From Tomocerus qinae (taxonomy: Eukaryota > Arthropoda > Collembola > Entomobryomorpha > Tomoceridae), in the NCBI GenBank assembly GCA_020055645.1, contig CM034547.1, positions 54,190,909 to 54,254,908 on the forward strand: a DNA stretch of 64,000 nucleotides. The letters run 5' to 3'. Shown one piece after another: positions 1-14,800 of this stretch (within the stretch, counting starts at the first letter, position 1; every line of letters starts with the position of its first letter). The notes under the pieces were generated by a model. The model did not search any database. It was not told the DNA's origin and worked only from the letters and a program-made list of their open reading frames with translations. The translations under genes were made by a program, and so were the position numbers.

Positions 1-3000
1 TTAAGATCATTTTTCTTGTAAATGTCATTTCTTAGGCAATAAATGGAAGACCACTTAAAACCAAATCTTTGTCAATCATTCTGTTCGTACGAAACATAGC
101 TTTTACTTACCCTAGCTAATGTTAAACAAATTGCGTTAGTCGGGGCTCTATTAAAAGTTTCTCCATCAATTGTATTTTAACACATTGATATAAATATATA
201 GGTAAAGAAGGCAACGGTGGTGGTAATGTATACATATATTTACAGTATGAGATGAGTTGCCCCATTAGTAGTACTTCATAAGCCTTAAACAACATTTACT
301 GTGACAAATCAATGTATACGTGGCATTTGGATAGTTACTTTGTTAAGCAGTACAGGACAGGTATAGAGTTCAAGTTTACCTAGTAAAACATATTCAGAAT
401 CCCTGATTTCGGTAGGATCCTCAATCAAAAACGGATATCCGGTGACACGACACCACATGTTACATACCTACACCTTCATACATAGCCCATCACTGAGCCA
501 GACCGAGAACAAGCCCGAAGAGGCACTCATGCAGAAGCTCACTTCCCCACAAACTCCAAACTCTGCATATCCCACACGGAAACACCGGCTGTAGTCTGAG
601 TCCCTCCATTCCAAAGCTATGGCCTGACAGGGCAGGAGAGCAAGTGAACAATATAAATTACGACCACGGAGTGCATGAGCAACCCTCTCACTTCAAATTC
701 AATTCTCTCGAAATTACTTATTAACAATAATAAGTGTCCCTACAAAAATAATGTCTGTCTGGCCTAAGCTGAAAAAGTTAACAATAGCAGTCTTCTCCAC
801 GCTACTTAAACTGGATACCTACAACTGAGTACATTGGAAGATAAAATAGTGTGTAGGTACCCATCGTTAAATATTTAGATACATGTAGATAATATCATTT
901 CAATTTTACATACCTCCATAGTTTACCTCCATTGTCATTGGAATTGAATGAATGAATTTGTACAATGCTTGCCAATGTCAATCTAGTAGTAGAAGCGGCT
1001 AGTGAAGCTAATACTATTTCACTTGAGGTAAATTACGTCGTGTTTTGTTGTGTTGGCCAAGGAAGAACTTAAAGGGCAGCTTGAACGAACACAGATTTTT
1101 TGATAACCGCCACCATCCTCCATTAACATTTAACTATATATACCTATGTAGGTACTGTGTCTACGTCTCAACAAATACCGTAGTAGTATCTATCCCATAG
1201 GAGAATGAATGACTGACTGAGACACGCAATGTGTATAATAATGTGTAAATATGGAGGAAACTATGCACAGCTATAATACATAATAATATTACTAACAGGA
1301 TTGTGTATACTTAATAATATTACATCACATTGCAAACAGTTTTTAAGCATCTGTCCTATTACTAATGTATTATTAACAGTACTCAGAGCTACCTTAATAT
1401 TCTGCACTACATTATAGAGTACACCTGACGTGAATTTGCCTTTAAGTTTGACTTTGCCTAACCTAAAAAATACTGAATTATCCGTTGCTATCATATCTGT
1501 ATCACAAAACCAACGAAAATCCTTCAATTACCCGAGACTGTCTCCACTCACACGCTACAACGCAGAAGAGAGCAAAACAACCCCCTGAATCATTATTATA
1601 CTCGTATTACACAAGCTATTGCCATTAAATGAGGACTATGACATCCTACATCCAAAGAGAATAAAATAATGTAGGCACTGACAATTGTACACAGAGAAAA
1701 GGAGATATTTGTTAGCCATGCAAGGATTGTCTGTTTTTGTATAAGGGAGATAAGTACGTACAATGTAGCTACCAGTAAGTCTGCGTTAGATTGAAATAAA
1801 TTATGTTCATTGCAAGAGCATATTTAGGTGGACTGCTATGCGTAACCCTAATGTAATCTGAGTAGAATGTATAATGTAATCAACACATTATGTATTAAGT
1901 CATTGCATAATCTCTCCTGCCATGTTAAGCCTGCTCATCATCGTAGTCACTCTATACACAATAAAATGCCACGGAAGGCTCAATTCCAGGATGCTGTACT
2001 AATCTTATCTCTTTGCTATTTTGCCCGTAAGTACCTATCTGTATCTTCCATCCTCGATAGTCTCTCGAGAGCATACGTGTCATTTTCATACCCACCTATG
2101 AGAATTATACTTATATATGCACAGGTATGTTTTTATGTATAAAATAGTATCAGCAGGTACGACTTGCTAAAGATTGAAAGCCATAATATTATATGATTGT
2201 ATAGTACATTATCTACCTAATTGCAAGGTAGATATTAGCACAGCATGAATCAGAGATAGGCAAAATGATATTTATTTTACAGTATAGTGTGACTTAGCTG
2301 CAAAGTACCTATTTACACGTATTATATACCATACAATGTTAGTAGAAGCTTCATGAAAGATGAAATTAATGTAAATTTTGGAGTTTTTCTATTTGAGTAT
2401 GGGATATATATGTACCAGGTAGCTTGGAGCATTTATTGCTGGGTTCCTGCTCTCCGTTATTACATCTCTTAAGATAAAAGAAGCGAACATGATTTTTTCA
2501 TCGACATAGCGATTATTTCCAGTAGCTACTAAAAGTGAGGAGAGAGACTCGTTTCGAGCATCTTGTGGACACGAAAGCAAAAAATGGAAGAGCGAAACAC
2601 ATTTAGTTGCGTAAGTAAGAAGGAGAATCTCATCCTAGTGTAACCTGTTTCCTAGTCAAACAAAATTCGTACTAATAGTACTATAGCCTACGACGTGAGT
2701 TGAATTTAGCGTGCTAGCGGCAAGTAAGATATTTACGACGCTATTTATTTTGGCTTGTTTACTTGTCCCGAAAAATTACTATTGCACGAATAGATGCAAA
2801 TTATGTTTGAGCATAAGACCAGGGTCTAATGTGCGTGACATTTAAATGAAAGACTCACCTGTCCAGACCATCCTGGAAGGAATATCATGTAATTGCAACA
2901 TGAGGAAGGAACTGTATTCAGATTTAACTATTAGTGTCTATAAGGCAGAGAATCGAATGTCTATGGAAGCTGCTTTGATAAGATATTGATTGTATTCTCG

Positions 3001-4898
3001 TTTCAGTATGTAATCTCAGTGTAACATTTTGTGGCACATACGTAGAAATCACAAGGAACAAAGGAGAATAAAATATTAATAATATCTAAGAGAAGTTTAT
3101 GCATCTAGGGTTCCTGGACTACTATGCCAAGTAGCTACTCTCCCTCTGCCATGCAAACACTTAAACGAAACACTCAATTTACGATTTCCGCTGTCAGTTT
3201 GTGTATTCGAAATGATTTTGAGTTGACTTGAAGTCTACGATGTTGAAACGGCGGCTCGTTTGTCTCTATGCTTTTGTGCTTCAGAATGCGTCATTTACAT
3301 CCAAAAGGAATCTCAGTGCGTCTTTTTGTTTTCTCCACAGGTACAGGTAAATTCATTAGTAAGTATGACGAAACACACAGAAAACTTTCTTCACCTTCTC
3401 CTTAGATATGTTATTGAATTCTAGTCTAGGGTAAGTACTTCCCATCAAATTGAGCAAATGTTTATCGTGAATTCAATCATGAAGAATTTTCAGGGTAAAT
3501 TTCGTTTGTAATGAAATCAAAAGACACCGTAGCTCTATTCCCCAACGAAGAATGCTAAAAGCTCATAGAATGTTTTATGAAATATTGAATTACATCCAAG
3601 TCACAATCAGCCACAAATTCAATATTCAGGACACTGGCAGTGTTTTCCAGAAGAGCAGAGGAGAAATGTTAAAAGTAAAGTGAATTTTAAAAGCTTCTCT
3701 TCTTGTGATTCAATTAGAGTCGTGAACAAAGATTCGTTTCACACTAAACGTATCACAATTTTAGGTAAATTCAAACTATGAATTGAAGGTACCCCTTCTC
3801 AAGCGTTTCCACGATCAAAGTTAATATTTCTTGTGTTCTGTTCGGATGTGAATGCGAGTGTGGAGTGAGTGAGTCCTGAGTCTGACTTGACTGACAGACA
3901 GACAACTAACAACAAACATGAACGATATCGCAGAATAGAATGATACACAGCTTAGTATAGGAGCACCAGTCCCACTCAACTCTCTCGGCTCACACAACTT
4001 GAACGTTACTTTGTACATGCATTCTACTAGTCCTAGGTATCCACATAATATTATTATACCTACCTACACATGGGCATAGACCAAACCAAACCACCTTCGC
4101 GGTCGGCTAACTTGAACAAATGTATAGAACTTACAGAGACACACTGGCACAAGGCAAGGTGGAAGTGATGCCCACGAGATAACTACACTAGCTATAATAT
4201 ACTTAACAACAAGTTAACTACTTGGTGGAAAATGGAAACCAAATTGCTATTTAAACTGGACAATATACTTTATACATGTTTTATACCTATGATAGCCATT
4301 CTCTTTTGATTCTTTGACGTAAATACTTATACTCTTTGCACAATAAAAAGAAACAATGAGAAATTCCATAGCATATAAAATAGTTATCACAAATGCATAT
4401 GTAAATGTTTCAGGAGAGATATATCGATACTCTATAGTGTACAAGTCTAGTGTTGCGTTTTGCATACTCATGTGCAATAATGTAATGTGTGCAAAGTCTA
4501 ATTAAATTGTACCGTAATAATAATGCCAAAGCATTTATGCATGGGAAGTTGGTACTTTAAAAGAACGAATATTGTCTTTATGTAAGAATAAATGTAACAA
4601 ATACATTAAATACCCTGAATTTAAACAGGAACGATCAAATACGTACCTACTTCAACTGTATTATAAATATTAACGTATTTCTTGGTAGGCAGATAAAGCT
4701 ACCCTTGCCGTTTCTACTATAAAATATACCTATATAGAAATATTAAAATATTATTGTCATGTTCTATTCCCAAGTGTTCAGATAGAATTTAGAACGGTGA
4801 GTATCTGTATAGTAAATATAATGAGCTAGTAACGATGATGATATAGTAAATATAGGTATACCAGGTCGCCCTACTTGAAAGGGGGGTTGACCAGTTCA

Positions 4899-4906
4899 AC
4901 TTCCGG
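4899..4906 (-). promoter_or_regulatory. Candidate ETS-factor binding site
   Basis: The minus strand reads CCGGAAGT within a small GC-richer patch (about 4860-5045) of otherwise A+T-rich intron. Match to consensus only. Confidence 0.2.
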
Positions 4907-7209
4907 CCTCCGACGCACCTGGTAATACTATATGCAATGTAATGCATAGGATAAAGCGACGTATGTGATGTGAGTCTTTGGGAATCCAATAATATGTCAT
5001 CACATCTCACATCACTAACACGTAGCATCACATCAGACCACATCTACAAATGCCCTCATACATAAACATTCTTAATGTAATATTCATGTGGAGGAGTTAT
5101 TTGTAAGGTAAGACTAAGTTGCTTCAAAAGGGATGATGGCTACATCTTCATAGAATAATGAGACTATACTCACATGCATACAAACCGTGAAATACTCAAA
5201 GAAAATTTCACAACGCCTTTACTTTTCAAATTCATCTCTTATTTAATGCAGGGGTTGAATGCGCCGACGATCTTTACACTTATACATAGTACACCCTTTT
5301 ACAAGTATAATAGATTGTGTAAACCATGCTATGCTATGTAAAGCAGTAAAAGTATTTAGTTCTCTGTAATACATGACACCAGATATCTTGCCATACACAA
5401 TTCCATGCACTTAAGATTAAAAGTATCTTAACTATATACAATTTTAAGAAATTTCTTTGAGGAGAAAATTCGGCCTTTCTCAGAAGTACATTTTTAAGAT
5501 CTTTATGCTAGATTTGAATTTTATACATGTGAATTAATAAAGTAACCTACTACACAATGCCAAAAGCTTCAAGAATATTTTATTCCCTGGGAATATTGAT
5601 GAAATGCTACTAAACTCTTTTATGAGTTCATTACCTATTCAATCTCTAATAGTACGTAGGCTATTATTTACATCAAAATTAAAACTAACCTATGTAATAA
5701 ATGTCAGTCTTGTATACGTTGCTCGACTTTTCTGTATGTATAATTTACATGCACTTCAGAAAAAGAAAGATTTCCCTTAGAATGGATGTATTTATGCATT
5801 ACTAGAGTTGATAATACATATTTTCTTGTTGTGTTTTTTAATTCCCATATAATCCAGTCTTGCCATGATGGTGAGTGATGATTGCAATCAAAACGAACAC
5901 AATATGTATCACAGCGTATTCTTTTTGATACTCCATGATTTAGTACTGCAGTCTAGGAAAGAATGTACATCTACCTTAATATTGTTAACCCATAGGGTAA
6001 AGTGTGGAGCCTGAGTCTACCGTACGAAAAAGTGTTATTTTATGAAGATATACCTGCAAACTGAAAAGATAAATCAACAAACTCGCCTCTGACATTATTC
6101 TTATCATTATGGAAAGAATTTGCAAAAGGCAAAGTTCATTGTTCTATTCTAACATATCTATCCTACCCTGGTCTTCTATAATTCTAGGATAACATAGAGA
6201 TACCACTAGGAAATTTTTCCCTGGGAGCGCAATGACCCAAGTGTGGATTAGCACTAATTAAATTGACTAGTGGATAAAATCAAATTCCCATCCAAGAGTT
6301 TTACCTTAAGTGCATTTAACGAGTAAAATTATTTTCTAACATAACATAACATGTAGGAGAATAAAAATGCACACCTAAACGTGCAACAAACATGACATTA
6401 TAATAATATTACCGTATAGTGGTGGCCATGTAATCTTGGACATGTATTATTTACTATTATTTACATGCACACGTACTGGGCATACCTAATAAATATAACC
6501 TAGTGGAAGTATCAAATGAACTATGAACTTTAACAACTTGTACTCCTGTCTGTTGCATTTAGATTACAATAAATTCCTCTACCCCAATAGGTAGGACATA
6601 ATAACAACACACAAGGAGCATTGACAATGAGTTCAATTCTGCTAACAAGTTCATGCAAAGCCTAGATAATACAAAATAATAACCATTGTAAGTTATCTTA
6701 TGCATAACCATAAAGACAGTTAGAGGTGAAAGGAAAAAGGGCGCGTGAAAACTCCTGGCAAAAGACACAGCCAAGCTGGTTTAGCTTCCGCTCTGACAAT
6801 TAGATTCTACTTGCGAGCGATTCCTCTTTTAGTGTCAGTCAGCCTATACCAAAATCCACTACTGGTTTTCTAGTATATAGTTTTATTATAAAGCCAATAT
6901 TTATATGCACAACTAGTACAGAATGTTTTTTCCCTCAAGGAGTACAATTGAACGTTGGAGAAATAACATGGCATATGGTCACTGATCCGAAGATTATTTT
7001 TCACTTCAGTTCATTTCAGGTCTACATTATTCGGTTGTTCTGTTTTTCTACCCCGTCCTCCCGTCTATTTTCTCGTGTGTATGCCCATGCTCACTATAAT
7101 CGGTTCAACGGAACGCTAATCGTCTCTCTCTATCTCTCCATGTAATAAGAATGACTTCGACTTTTGCTATATAATTCCTACTTAATGACATTACTCCTCT
7201 CCACTTCAT

Positions 7210-7224
7210 ATCTATCTATCTATC
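7210..7224. repeat. Short CTAT tetranucleotide tract
   Basis: About four units of TATC/CTAT. Ordinary intronic microsatellite. Confidence 0.4.
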
Positions 7225-9883
7225 GGCATTTCATACAGAATCTCCTTATTATTAACATATAGACTTTCTCACATCAGCTAATGAATAAGTAACTATAATA
7301 ATGACGTATCTCTTTAACGGTTACTATAAAGAACTCCATTTACAGAGACACGGAGAGCCAAGCAGGCACGAAACTATTTCACATTTTATCCACTGATCTT
7401 TATCCACAAAGTGCTTAGCTACTAGTTATTTATTTATTATTCTTTCGACATATCTACCCATCTGCTATGCTAAATCCATATGAACAGTCTTTCTCTTTAA
7501 AAACTTCTCACAACCCTTCTCAAGTGTCACTTTTTATATTACATGTAAGTAATAACACGAAATCCGTCAAATCCTCACTATCTATGTCTATCAATGACTT
7601 CTGGGCCATTTGATGGATGAAACGTCTTGATTATTCGCGACTGAAATGCAAAATTAATTTAATTTATATCGCAAGAAAGTACGATATTTCGATATTTTTG
7701 CAGCCATTTTGCAGTTGTGCGAAATGCTATTAATTGTTAATTCGAAAAGGATATTGCAGATAGTAATAGAGCAATTTTATTCTCATTCAGATTATAGCAT
7801 TTCATAGATCAACACAAGCAAATTAAACGCAGTGCTGCGGTATGAATGTCGTGTCACACAGGCAGATACGTACTGTTCTCCCAACATTTGGGAAAGTCGT
7901 GGGAACAGCAATTAAAAGGAAAATAATTGACGGATTAAACTGAATTTAGTTGTACAAGTAATTGTATAGTATCAAATTGTAGCTTAAAGCTTCACGAAAA
8001 GCGCATTTTTGTAGCTATGTAGTTGTTGTAGACATAAAGACAGCAGCAGGTTGAGTTGGATTAAAGACAAGTCGAAAATATTTGAGAGCGAAAGGGGTTA
8101 GACTTGACAGAACAAGAGTAAGTTTCCAGTATCAAGGTATCTTTCGTATTTACGTGTCTGGAGTGGATAAAACTGGGTAATACATTATGTAAGAACTTAC
8201 GTGCAACAGCTATGCTATTATGTGATGCTTAAATACTAATACATTACAGAGATGTATTGCAAAGGGTAGTTGTGCAAGGGTGCATGACGCCCCCACATTC
8301 GGGTAAGTTGTCTACCTATAACCAAGGTATCTCCACTACTTATTATCTATTATAATATTATATCACATTGGAACTTTATCTATCATACATTATCAACCAC
8401 GATAAGTTGCTGTAGTAGTCTAGAATTTACTAGCTCCGTTGGCCAAGATGCATTAACTATTTCTACATACTTAATATATTAACAGCTCAACCGAACCAGT
8501 ATCGCTTTAAGTGTAGGTGTGATGATGGGCTGTGTTGTAATTAATAGTCAAGCTACAGGAAGCTAACACAGTCTATCTCAGCTACATTTTTTATGTAAAT
8601 AGAATTCGTTTTCTACTAGAATTTTAAAAATTTCTTCATTTTCGTATTTAATTTTAAATGTTGGAGTTTGAAAAGGTAATGGAATTTTTCTCGAGTTACT
8701 TTGTCGTTTTTGTGTATATCTTTGTAGTTTTACTAGCTGAGATTATGTAAGAAAAGTCACCGCTAGAAAACAGAGGAACGAGTTTCACATTGGTAACGTA
8801 TGTACACAGAAGTTTGTATGTGGACCTCTATTGTGGAGTAAAATTGTATTGTAATTCGCATCGGCGGCGAAATAGCCTTATCAAAAGCCGTAGCACGTGC
8901 ATTTTGAATTGGGACGAGACAAAACATTAGGCTCTTGTTGTTCTTTCTGTTGTACAGTCCTGGGGAGCACAATGCATGTAAGTAGTAGGTAGGTACATGT
9001 CATTTACTTGTATTATTATTTACATCGCCAGTGTTGACTACTTAAATTCATTCATTCTTTAAGAGCTCTTAACAGATCTCTATAGAAAAGAAAAACACAC
9101 TGAGTTTTCCGCTCGCTCACACAGATCTATTGTGTTCTTTTCTTACGCGACTATACATACTATTTACTAATAGATCTTGGAGATCTTGTTAAGCCAAGTC
9201 CATTTACTCCTACTCACTCATTCACATTATTGTTTAAATACCTACTATCAAAGCTACACACATCGTGCTGTTCATTCACGTACCTTTTTCTTAATAAAAA
9301 CTGCAGAAATACTCTTGCAATCACTGCATTCATTATTCTTGCATAAGACGTAAATCTGTATGTTATACCTACTCTAGCCAAAGGGTAATAAATGTACTAT
9401 AGTAATAAATTATTCCAATTGGTTATTCGTTATTGATAAGAAATGCAGATAAGTAGTTAACAATAGTTGAACAGTACTAAAAGTTACTACTACTACAACT
9501 TCTGCCCTACGTATGTACTTCCTTTGAACAAAGCAAACCAAGTTGCATGAAAAACATTGTGCAATGGTATGTTCTCTGGTGAATCATAACATTTTTATAG
9601 TTCTAAGGACATCTCCAAAGAAATTCAATAGCTTAAGGTTGAAACGCTACTAAGAAAGTCGTATCAAATGAACTCGACTAATTTCCATTGCATCTACAAT
9701 TCATGACTAGTACTAAATAGAGATGCTATATGAAGTTACAGATTTACAACGGGGTGTAAGTAAATACATTCATTGTAATATAGTATATGGCTATAATATA
9801 GGCTGGCCCGGGTCGTTCGTCTCATTTCATCCATCCTGCTCACTCGCTCATTGGAATTCTCTATAGGATTTCATTCACAAGTT

Positions 9884-9896
9884 GGAAGCGGAAGTG
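9884..9896 (+). promoter_or_regulatory. Paired GGAA cores, candidate ETS site
   Basis: GGAAGCGGAAGTG holds two GGAA cores in the same orientation six bases apart. The second, CGGAAGTG, is close to the ETS optimum. It lies in the intron 3' of exon D, where an internal promoter would be expected if the gene has a PNT-less isoform. Match to consensus only. Confidence 0.2.
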
Positions 9897-11642
9897 GAGG
9901 TTTTGGTTACGCACTCACTTAAGCTCAGTCAGTCTTACATGTTATTATTACTCCGTCTGTATACACACATGCTCTGACTAACCTATATTAGTAACAAGAT
10001 CTTGAGCACTATCTTCTTCTTCTCCACTACAGACAACACAAGTATCATTGCTCTGCTAGTTACACGTAATATCTGTGCGTGTGTAATACTGTGTAATTGT
10101 ACAAGTACAACGGAACAGACTACAAGTGACGGAACCCTCTTCATTCCTCAATTTATGAAACGTAACGTAACGTATCTGTGTCAGTGTAGGTCGGGTCGGT
10201 GGGTTCACACAACAACTCGGTGTCCTTCCACCAGCCAAATGTGATTCTCTCGAAATAGGATATAAATAGTGTTCATTCAACATTGCGCACTTGCAAGTAG
10301 TTCATAGGCTTATCCTAGAACAAAAAGTATCTATATGACACAACAGGACACTTCTTCCATGATTTTTGATGTCTGATGCTCCTTATTATTAAATCCCCTT
10401 CGTTGTTAGGCACATGTGAGATTTCCGTGCTAGGAAATAATAGTCACTGGGAAAAGAACTCTCTCTATATGGTTCCACTTGTTTCTAATACTATTATTAC
10501 CACGCATTATGTACAACACATGAAAAAAAAATATTTCTTGTCCAGCTAGTTCTACTCTATCATACTGCATTTTAAATTAGGGCAAAAAGTCGTATCCCTC
10601 CTAGGTTTCTGTTATTATTATGATTTTATATGCAAACCTTATATGTCTGTTGGTGCATGTACACGTGGATTTTTCTCAAGGCAAGATTTAAGGCATTATA
10701 AACATTAGTTTCGAGTGTAATTTTCTTTCACTTTCATTTGGACCGATATGCCACGGTGTAGTTTGAACAGGACATTATGGTTGAAAGACGAAGCAGAAGG
10801 TAAATAGGTACTGAGTAGGTACCCGGCAACTATATAGATAGATAGGGATATTATGGATTGAATAATAGTGTGTATCCTCCTTCACAAAAGTTGAATACCA
10901 GGCTAGAAGAGAGTAAGCCAAGTCCTTCCTTGGGACAAAAACGATTTCATTCATAAACACGATTTCCGGTGACAGACAGTAGTGCAGTACAACGTAACAC
11001 GAGTATAATATATCTATGGCATGTACTCAAACATCTGTAAGCTTGTATCTGGACTATTTTCCTTTTATATACTAAATAGTATGGTAAAGCACAAAAAGCA
11101 GGCTCAACCAACTAAATCCGTGCCAGTTCAAACAATAATATCTGTGTAGGTACTTCATTTATTCGTCTTATCCATAAATCCACAGTGTAACTTATTTGTA
11201 ACTACGAAACAAAACAAAAATGTACTCCGCTGCATTCATATTTTTTCCTATCAAGATATCCAATATCTAGGAAACATTTAGTGCATTTGAGAGCAAATGG
11301 TATCTGGTTATGAATTTACATTGCATAGAGAGATACGCTGTCAGTCCAAATAGAAATGTTTTGTGAAGCTATAATAATTCATAGGAACTAGGCACGTACA
11401 ACTCCTTCCTTCCTGTTGCCTGTCCACTCGACTCTCATGTCATGTCCTGTCCTCAGCGACTCAAGCAAAACTTGGTCATGTCATGTCACGCTCACACTAA
11501 TAAACTACATTTTTGAGTAGAGTAATCTAAGAAAAGTAATTACAGAAAATCGTGTGCTAGCAAATGACAGTTTGCTAATAAAGCTTGAAGTACTAAAAGA
11601 CAGTTTTGTCGCAAATTAGGTTGAAAAATGTTTTTAGCTTAC

Positions 11643-11831
11643 CATTCATAAATGCGGAGGACGTCACGTTGTTGGCTGTGGATGACGGCGGGAGCCCTCC
11701 GTGATGAGGATGCACCGCAGTAACTTTTTGCTCCATTGTGTAAGAGTCGAGGAATTCGTTCAAGTCCGGAACTGCACAAACTGACTCGTAAAGACTATCC
11801 AGACCCGCACTATTCCGATTCAGCTCAACAT
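11643..11831 (-). CDS. pnt: Pointed/ETS1-like transcription factor, exon D (linker after PNT domain)
   Basis: Internal 189-base exon. Seen: acceptor TATGGAACAG ending at 11832 and donor AATG|GTAAGC at 11643/11642. It starts with AT, completed to Asp by the G ending exon C, so the protein reads LEILQK-D-VELNRNSAGLDS, equivalent to the QKEDVK junction of ETS1. The 62 whole codons include SLYESVCAVPDLNEFLDSY, an acidic and hydrophobic patch, then a His/Pro/Ser-rich tail (HPHHGGLPPSSTANN). It ends in phase 1. Higher G+C than its flanks and correct phase support it. There is no known domain; in this family the stretch between the PNT and ETS domains is a poorly conserved, probably disordered transactivation or regulatory linker. 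The next exon must start with two bases that complete a G-initial codon. The ETS DNA-binding domain is expected further left, outside the window. Confidence 0.93.
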
Positions 11832-14800
11832 CTGTTCCATAAAAGTAAAACACATTTAAAATCAACTATTTGTAGGCGGGTGGTTTTCTTCGACACCTCC
11901 CAATACTCATCACAGATCACCATAGTCTACAAGTGTTGAAGCATCCAAATCAAAAACCCAAAATTCCTCAAGGGAAGATATGAATAAAATCCCATCATCT
12001 TTCATATTAATAAAAAGTTATGCATTTGTAAGATCATGAATCCGTTTTTGGTCTCACACTGATAAGAAATGGTTTTTGTAGCAAAAACAGAGGGAAATGA
12101 CGCCGAAAGAGGCATATCCGATGCTTTAGAATTTAGAATACGAATTCCGCTTGAAATCGCTATCACCATCATGAAGATCGTATTGATTATTCTACTGTGA
12201 ATTTTTATGAATGTTTGGCAGCAATCACCTGGGTATGTATGCCTTTTCAAACGAATCGACTGTACGTGTGTGCACTACCATCATCTATGCACATTTGTAC
12301 ATAAAACGTGTTACATATTATTTGCATAGTCATAATCTGTACTACTAGGAATAAAAATGTAACGAAATAACCAATAGATAGCCTTGGTTGAATAATTTCG
12401 AATAAATTGGTTTTTACGAAGTAGTACCTACCTACACATTCACTGACGGACGGTTGCATTATTTTCCTGCTTGAATTAAACATGAGACTGACATTGCTGT
12501 GATGATAAAAAGTAGTACTAAATCAGAGCAAACGGAAAATTAGAAGGTCACATTGTAACAGTCTAAAGCTAACTTAATGCTGATGCAATTCATTTGATTC
12601 TATTAAATTGATGCTGTGTGTGGATGCTCATTTTGTATTAAATACCTTCTGACATTTGGTTTCCACCATAATAATAATTGTAAAGGATGGGCTCAGAGAA
12701 ATTGCAATGAAGCGAACTACTGACATGTAGTAATAGTGTGTGTATATGATAATATATCTTTACATAGGAATACATTGTTGAACAACACTATTGTAGTATA
12801 TAACAGTAGTGAAATGGTTCACTAGTAAAATAATTTATATTATGCGAATAGGGAAAACTGAAAAGACCGAGTCGCCCATATTGTTCGCATAATGTAAGCA
12901 CGCTTCCCGTTTTCATCAAATTCGAAACTATTCGGCGGGATATGGATATCCTGTCTGTTGATATAAAGTACTAAACATAACTATAGTTAGTTGTCCCTTG
13001 GTTTCCTTTTCCCTTTCCTGCTTACACGGATGCTGCAAGTAGCCACACAATACCGATTGGGACATTTAATGTTGAAACTATTCCGATTACTAACATTCAT
13101 AATTGTGACACTACTCCTGCCATTTCCTCTTTTTACTTTTCTAGCTTCAAAGCCAACTACAACTAGTTAGTGATTGATCAATCTCTAGTCGACTGGCAGT
13201 AAGGTCTCAACCATCGTCAACTCGCTCATGGAAATATTGAAAAAAACATTTGAAAAATCGTGGAAAATATATTATTGTGTCTAGGAGGATAATCTCGGAT
13301 TCAGTGGACAGTGGCCTCGTTAAAATTTTCGATCCAATAAGGAGGAATCAAAGAAGTGTTATTAGTGTTGCTAACAAGTAAGCTGGTGCTGATAACCACA
13401 TTATTATGTTCAGTGGAGTTTGTTTGAGATGTACCTTGTTTTGTAACGACCAAGAACATTCTTTAAATTAAAACGCATCACAGTGAGACGAGAATTAAAT
13501 TACGTATCAGTGCTACACATCAACTCAACTCTTTGTTTCTGCCAACAAGAATCATAAGAAAAGTGAATTCCCTGTAATGAGTTGTCTTATAATATACAGT
13601 GCATCTGGTCTTGTGCGAAACTCATCCATCTTTTTCATCAACATCATAATACAACACAATATACTCTAATAAACAGGCATTTATTATACATTACCAACAA
13701 GATGAAAACTCTAAACGATACTGAATTTTAGTCCTTCCAACAATTACCAACTAGTGAGTTGTCTTGCATTATCGTCTTCGAGTTGCACTGGATCTACTAT
13801 TGCATTACTCATACAATGTGGATGACTAACTCGACTGGACTTAGACTACCAACTTAATCTCGCTTCGCCGACTTCATCTTCACTAATCCCATATAAACTT
13901 ATTTTACTACCCATCTCAACAACGTGCTTTCCAGAACAAACCTACCTACCTGACGATAAGTAAGTTACATCAAAGTCTATGTAATCCTTCTCCTAGTGAC
14001 TACCCTACCTTGAATTTGCCCTCATCTCTCACTCCTCTCCAACCAAACTGTTAAGAAGTCCCTTTATGTTACGTACATATTGTATTAAGTGATGCGATCT
14101 CATCGTCGTATTTTTATGCCACAATCACCCACAATACATTCTCCCGTGTCTTCTTTTACGATTCTAGAATCTAGTAGCAGGGGTCTTGTGCTAATCTGTT
14201 TGCACAGTTTTTTACCATCTCAATATCATTCTGTAATCTAATATACTTCATTTTATATTTTGATAAACTCATTCAGAAATAGACGAAAGATCAGATATCA
14301 GATGACAACTACATTTGCTTGTAGTACAGAAATCCTTCTATTTTTCTTTCACGAAAATGCATTTTCTAGCCATCATACTTCATACTTAGGTGCGTCAAAA
14401 ATTCAATGCATTGACGAAATCATTCTTTACACATTATGTTTGTTACATTTTATTTATATAAAAGATTTTCTTCTCTACTCTACATTACATAGTAATTGCA
14501 ATCTTTCCAATTGCATATCTATTCTACAAATTGATAATAATTGCAATACACTGAATAACTATTGAAAACGGATTTATATTAAGATTGCTAATTTTATTTT
14601 ATAGTAAATGCAACCTGCGGCATTCCAGGCTTCATTCGATTTTTTTGTAATGCATTCGATTTGTGACGTCACACGGCGACATTTCCTATACATTTCCATG
14701 GGGCAGAAAAATATTTTTGACAAAATTTTTAAAATTTTTTGACATGCACTTTCACCATGGTGATGCCCCATGCAAATGTATAGGAAAGTCGCCGTGTGAC

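Larger units (their letters stand above)
1..11642 (-). other. Intron 3' of exon D (partial, at least 11.6 kb)
   Basis: Starts with the GTAAGC donor at 11642 and continues past base 1. I looked on the minus strand for the ETS domain (for example the WQFLLELL and GLRYYYDK segments) and for further linker exons, and saw none I could support. In Drosophila, a PNT-less isoform (PntP1) begins from its own promoter between the PNT exons and the ETS exons, so an equivalent first exon could lie here or further left. ETS-like motifs occur at 4899 and 9884. An unassigned coding exon here cannot be excluded. Confidence 0.7.

Noticed and set aside
364-592. Plus-strand open stretch without ATG, reading TENKPEEALMQKLTSPQTPN
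   Set aside because: Appears protein-like but lies in a GC-richer patch, has no clear acceptor or donor and no recognisable family. The minus strand is also partly open.
2392-2561. Candidate next pnt exon on the minus strand, starting AAG|AT GCT with ARNESLSSLLVATGNN
   Set aside because: The acceptor has the right phase and would again give G|AT, but the open stretch holds no phase-1 donor, the remaining GT sites are poor, and the peptide resembles no known ETS linker.
1-11642. ETS DNA-binding domain
   Set aside because: Expected for this gene, but no minus-strand stretch resembling its conserved Trp repeats or recognition helix was found, so it is placed outside the window rather than annotated.
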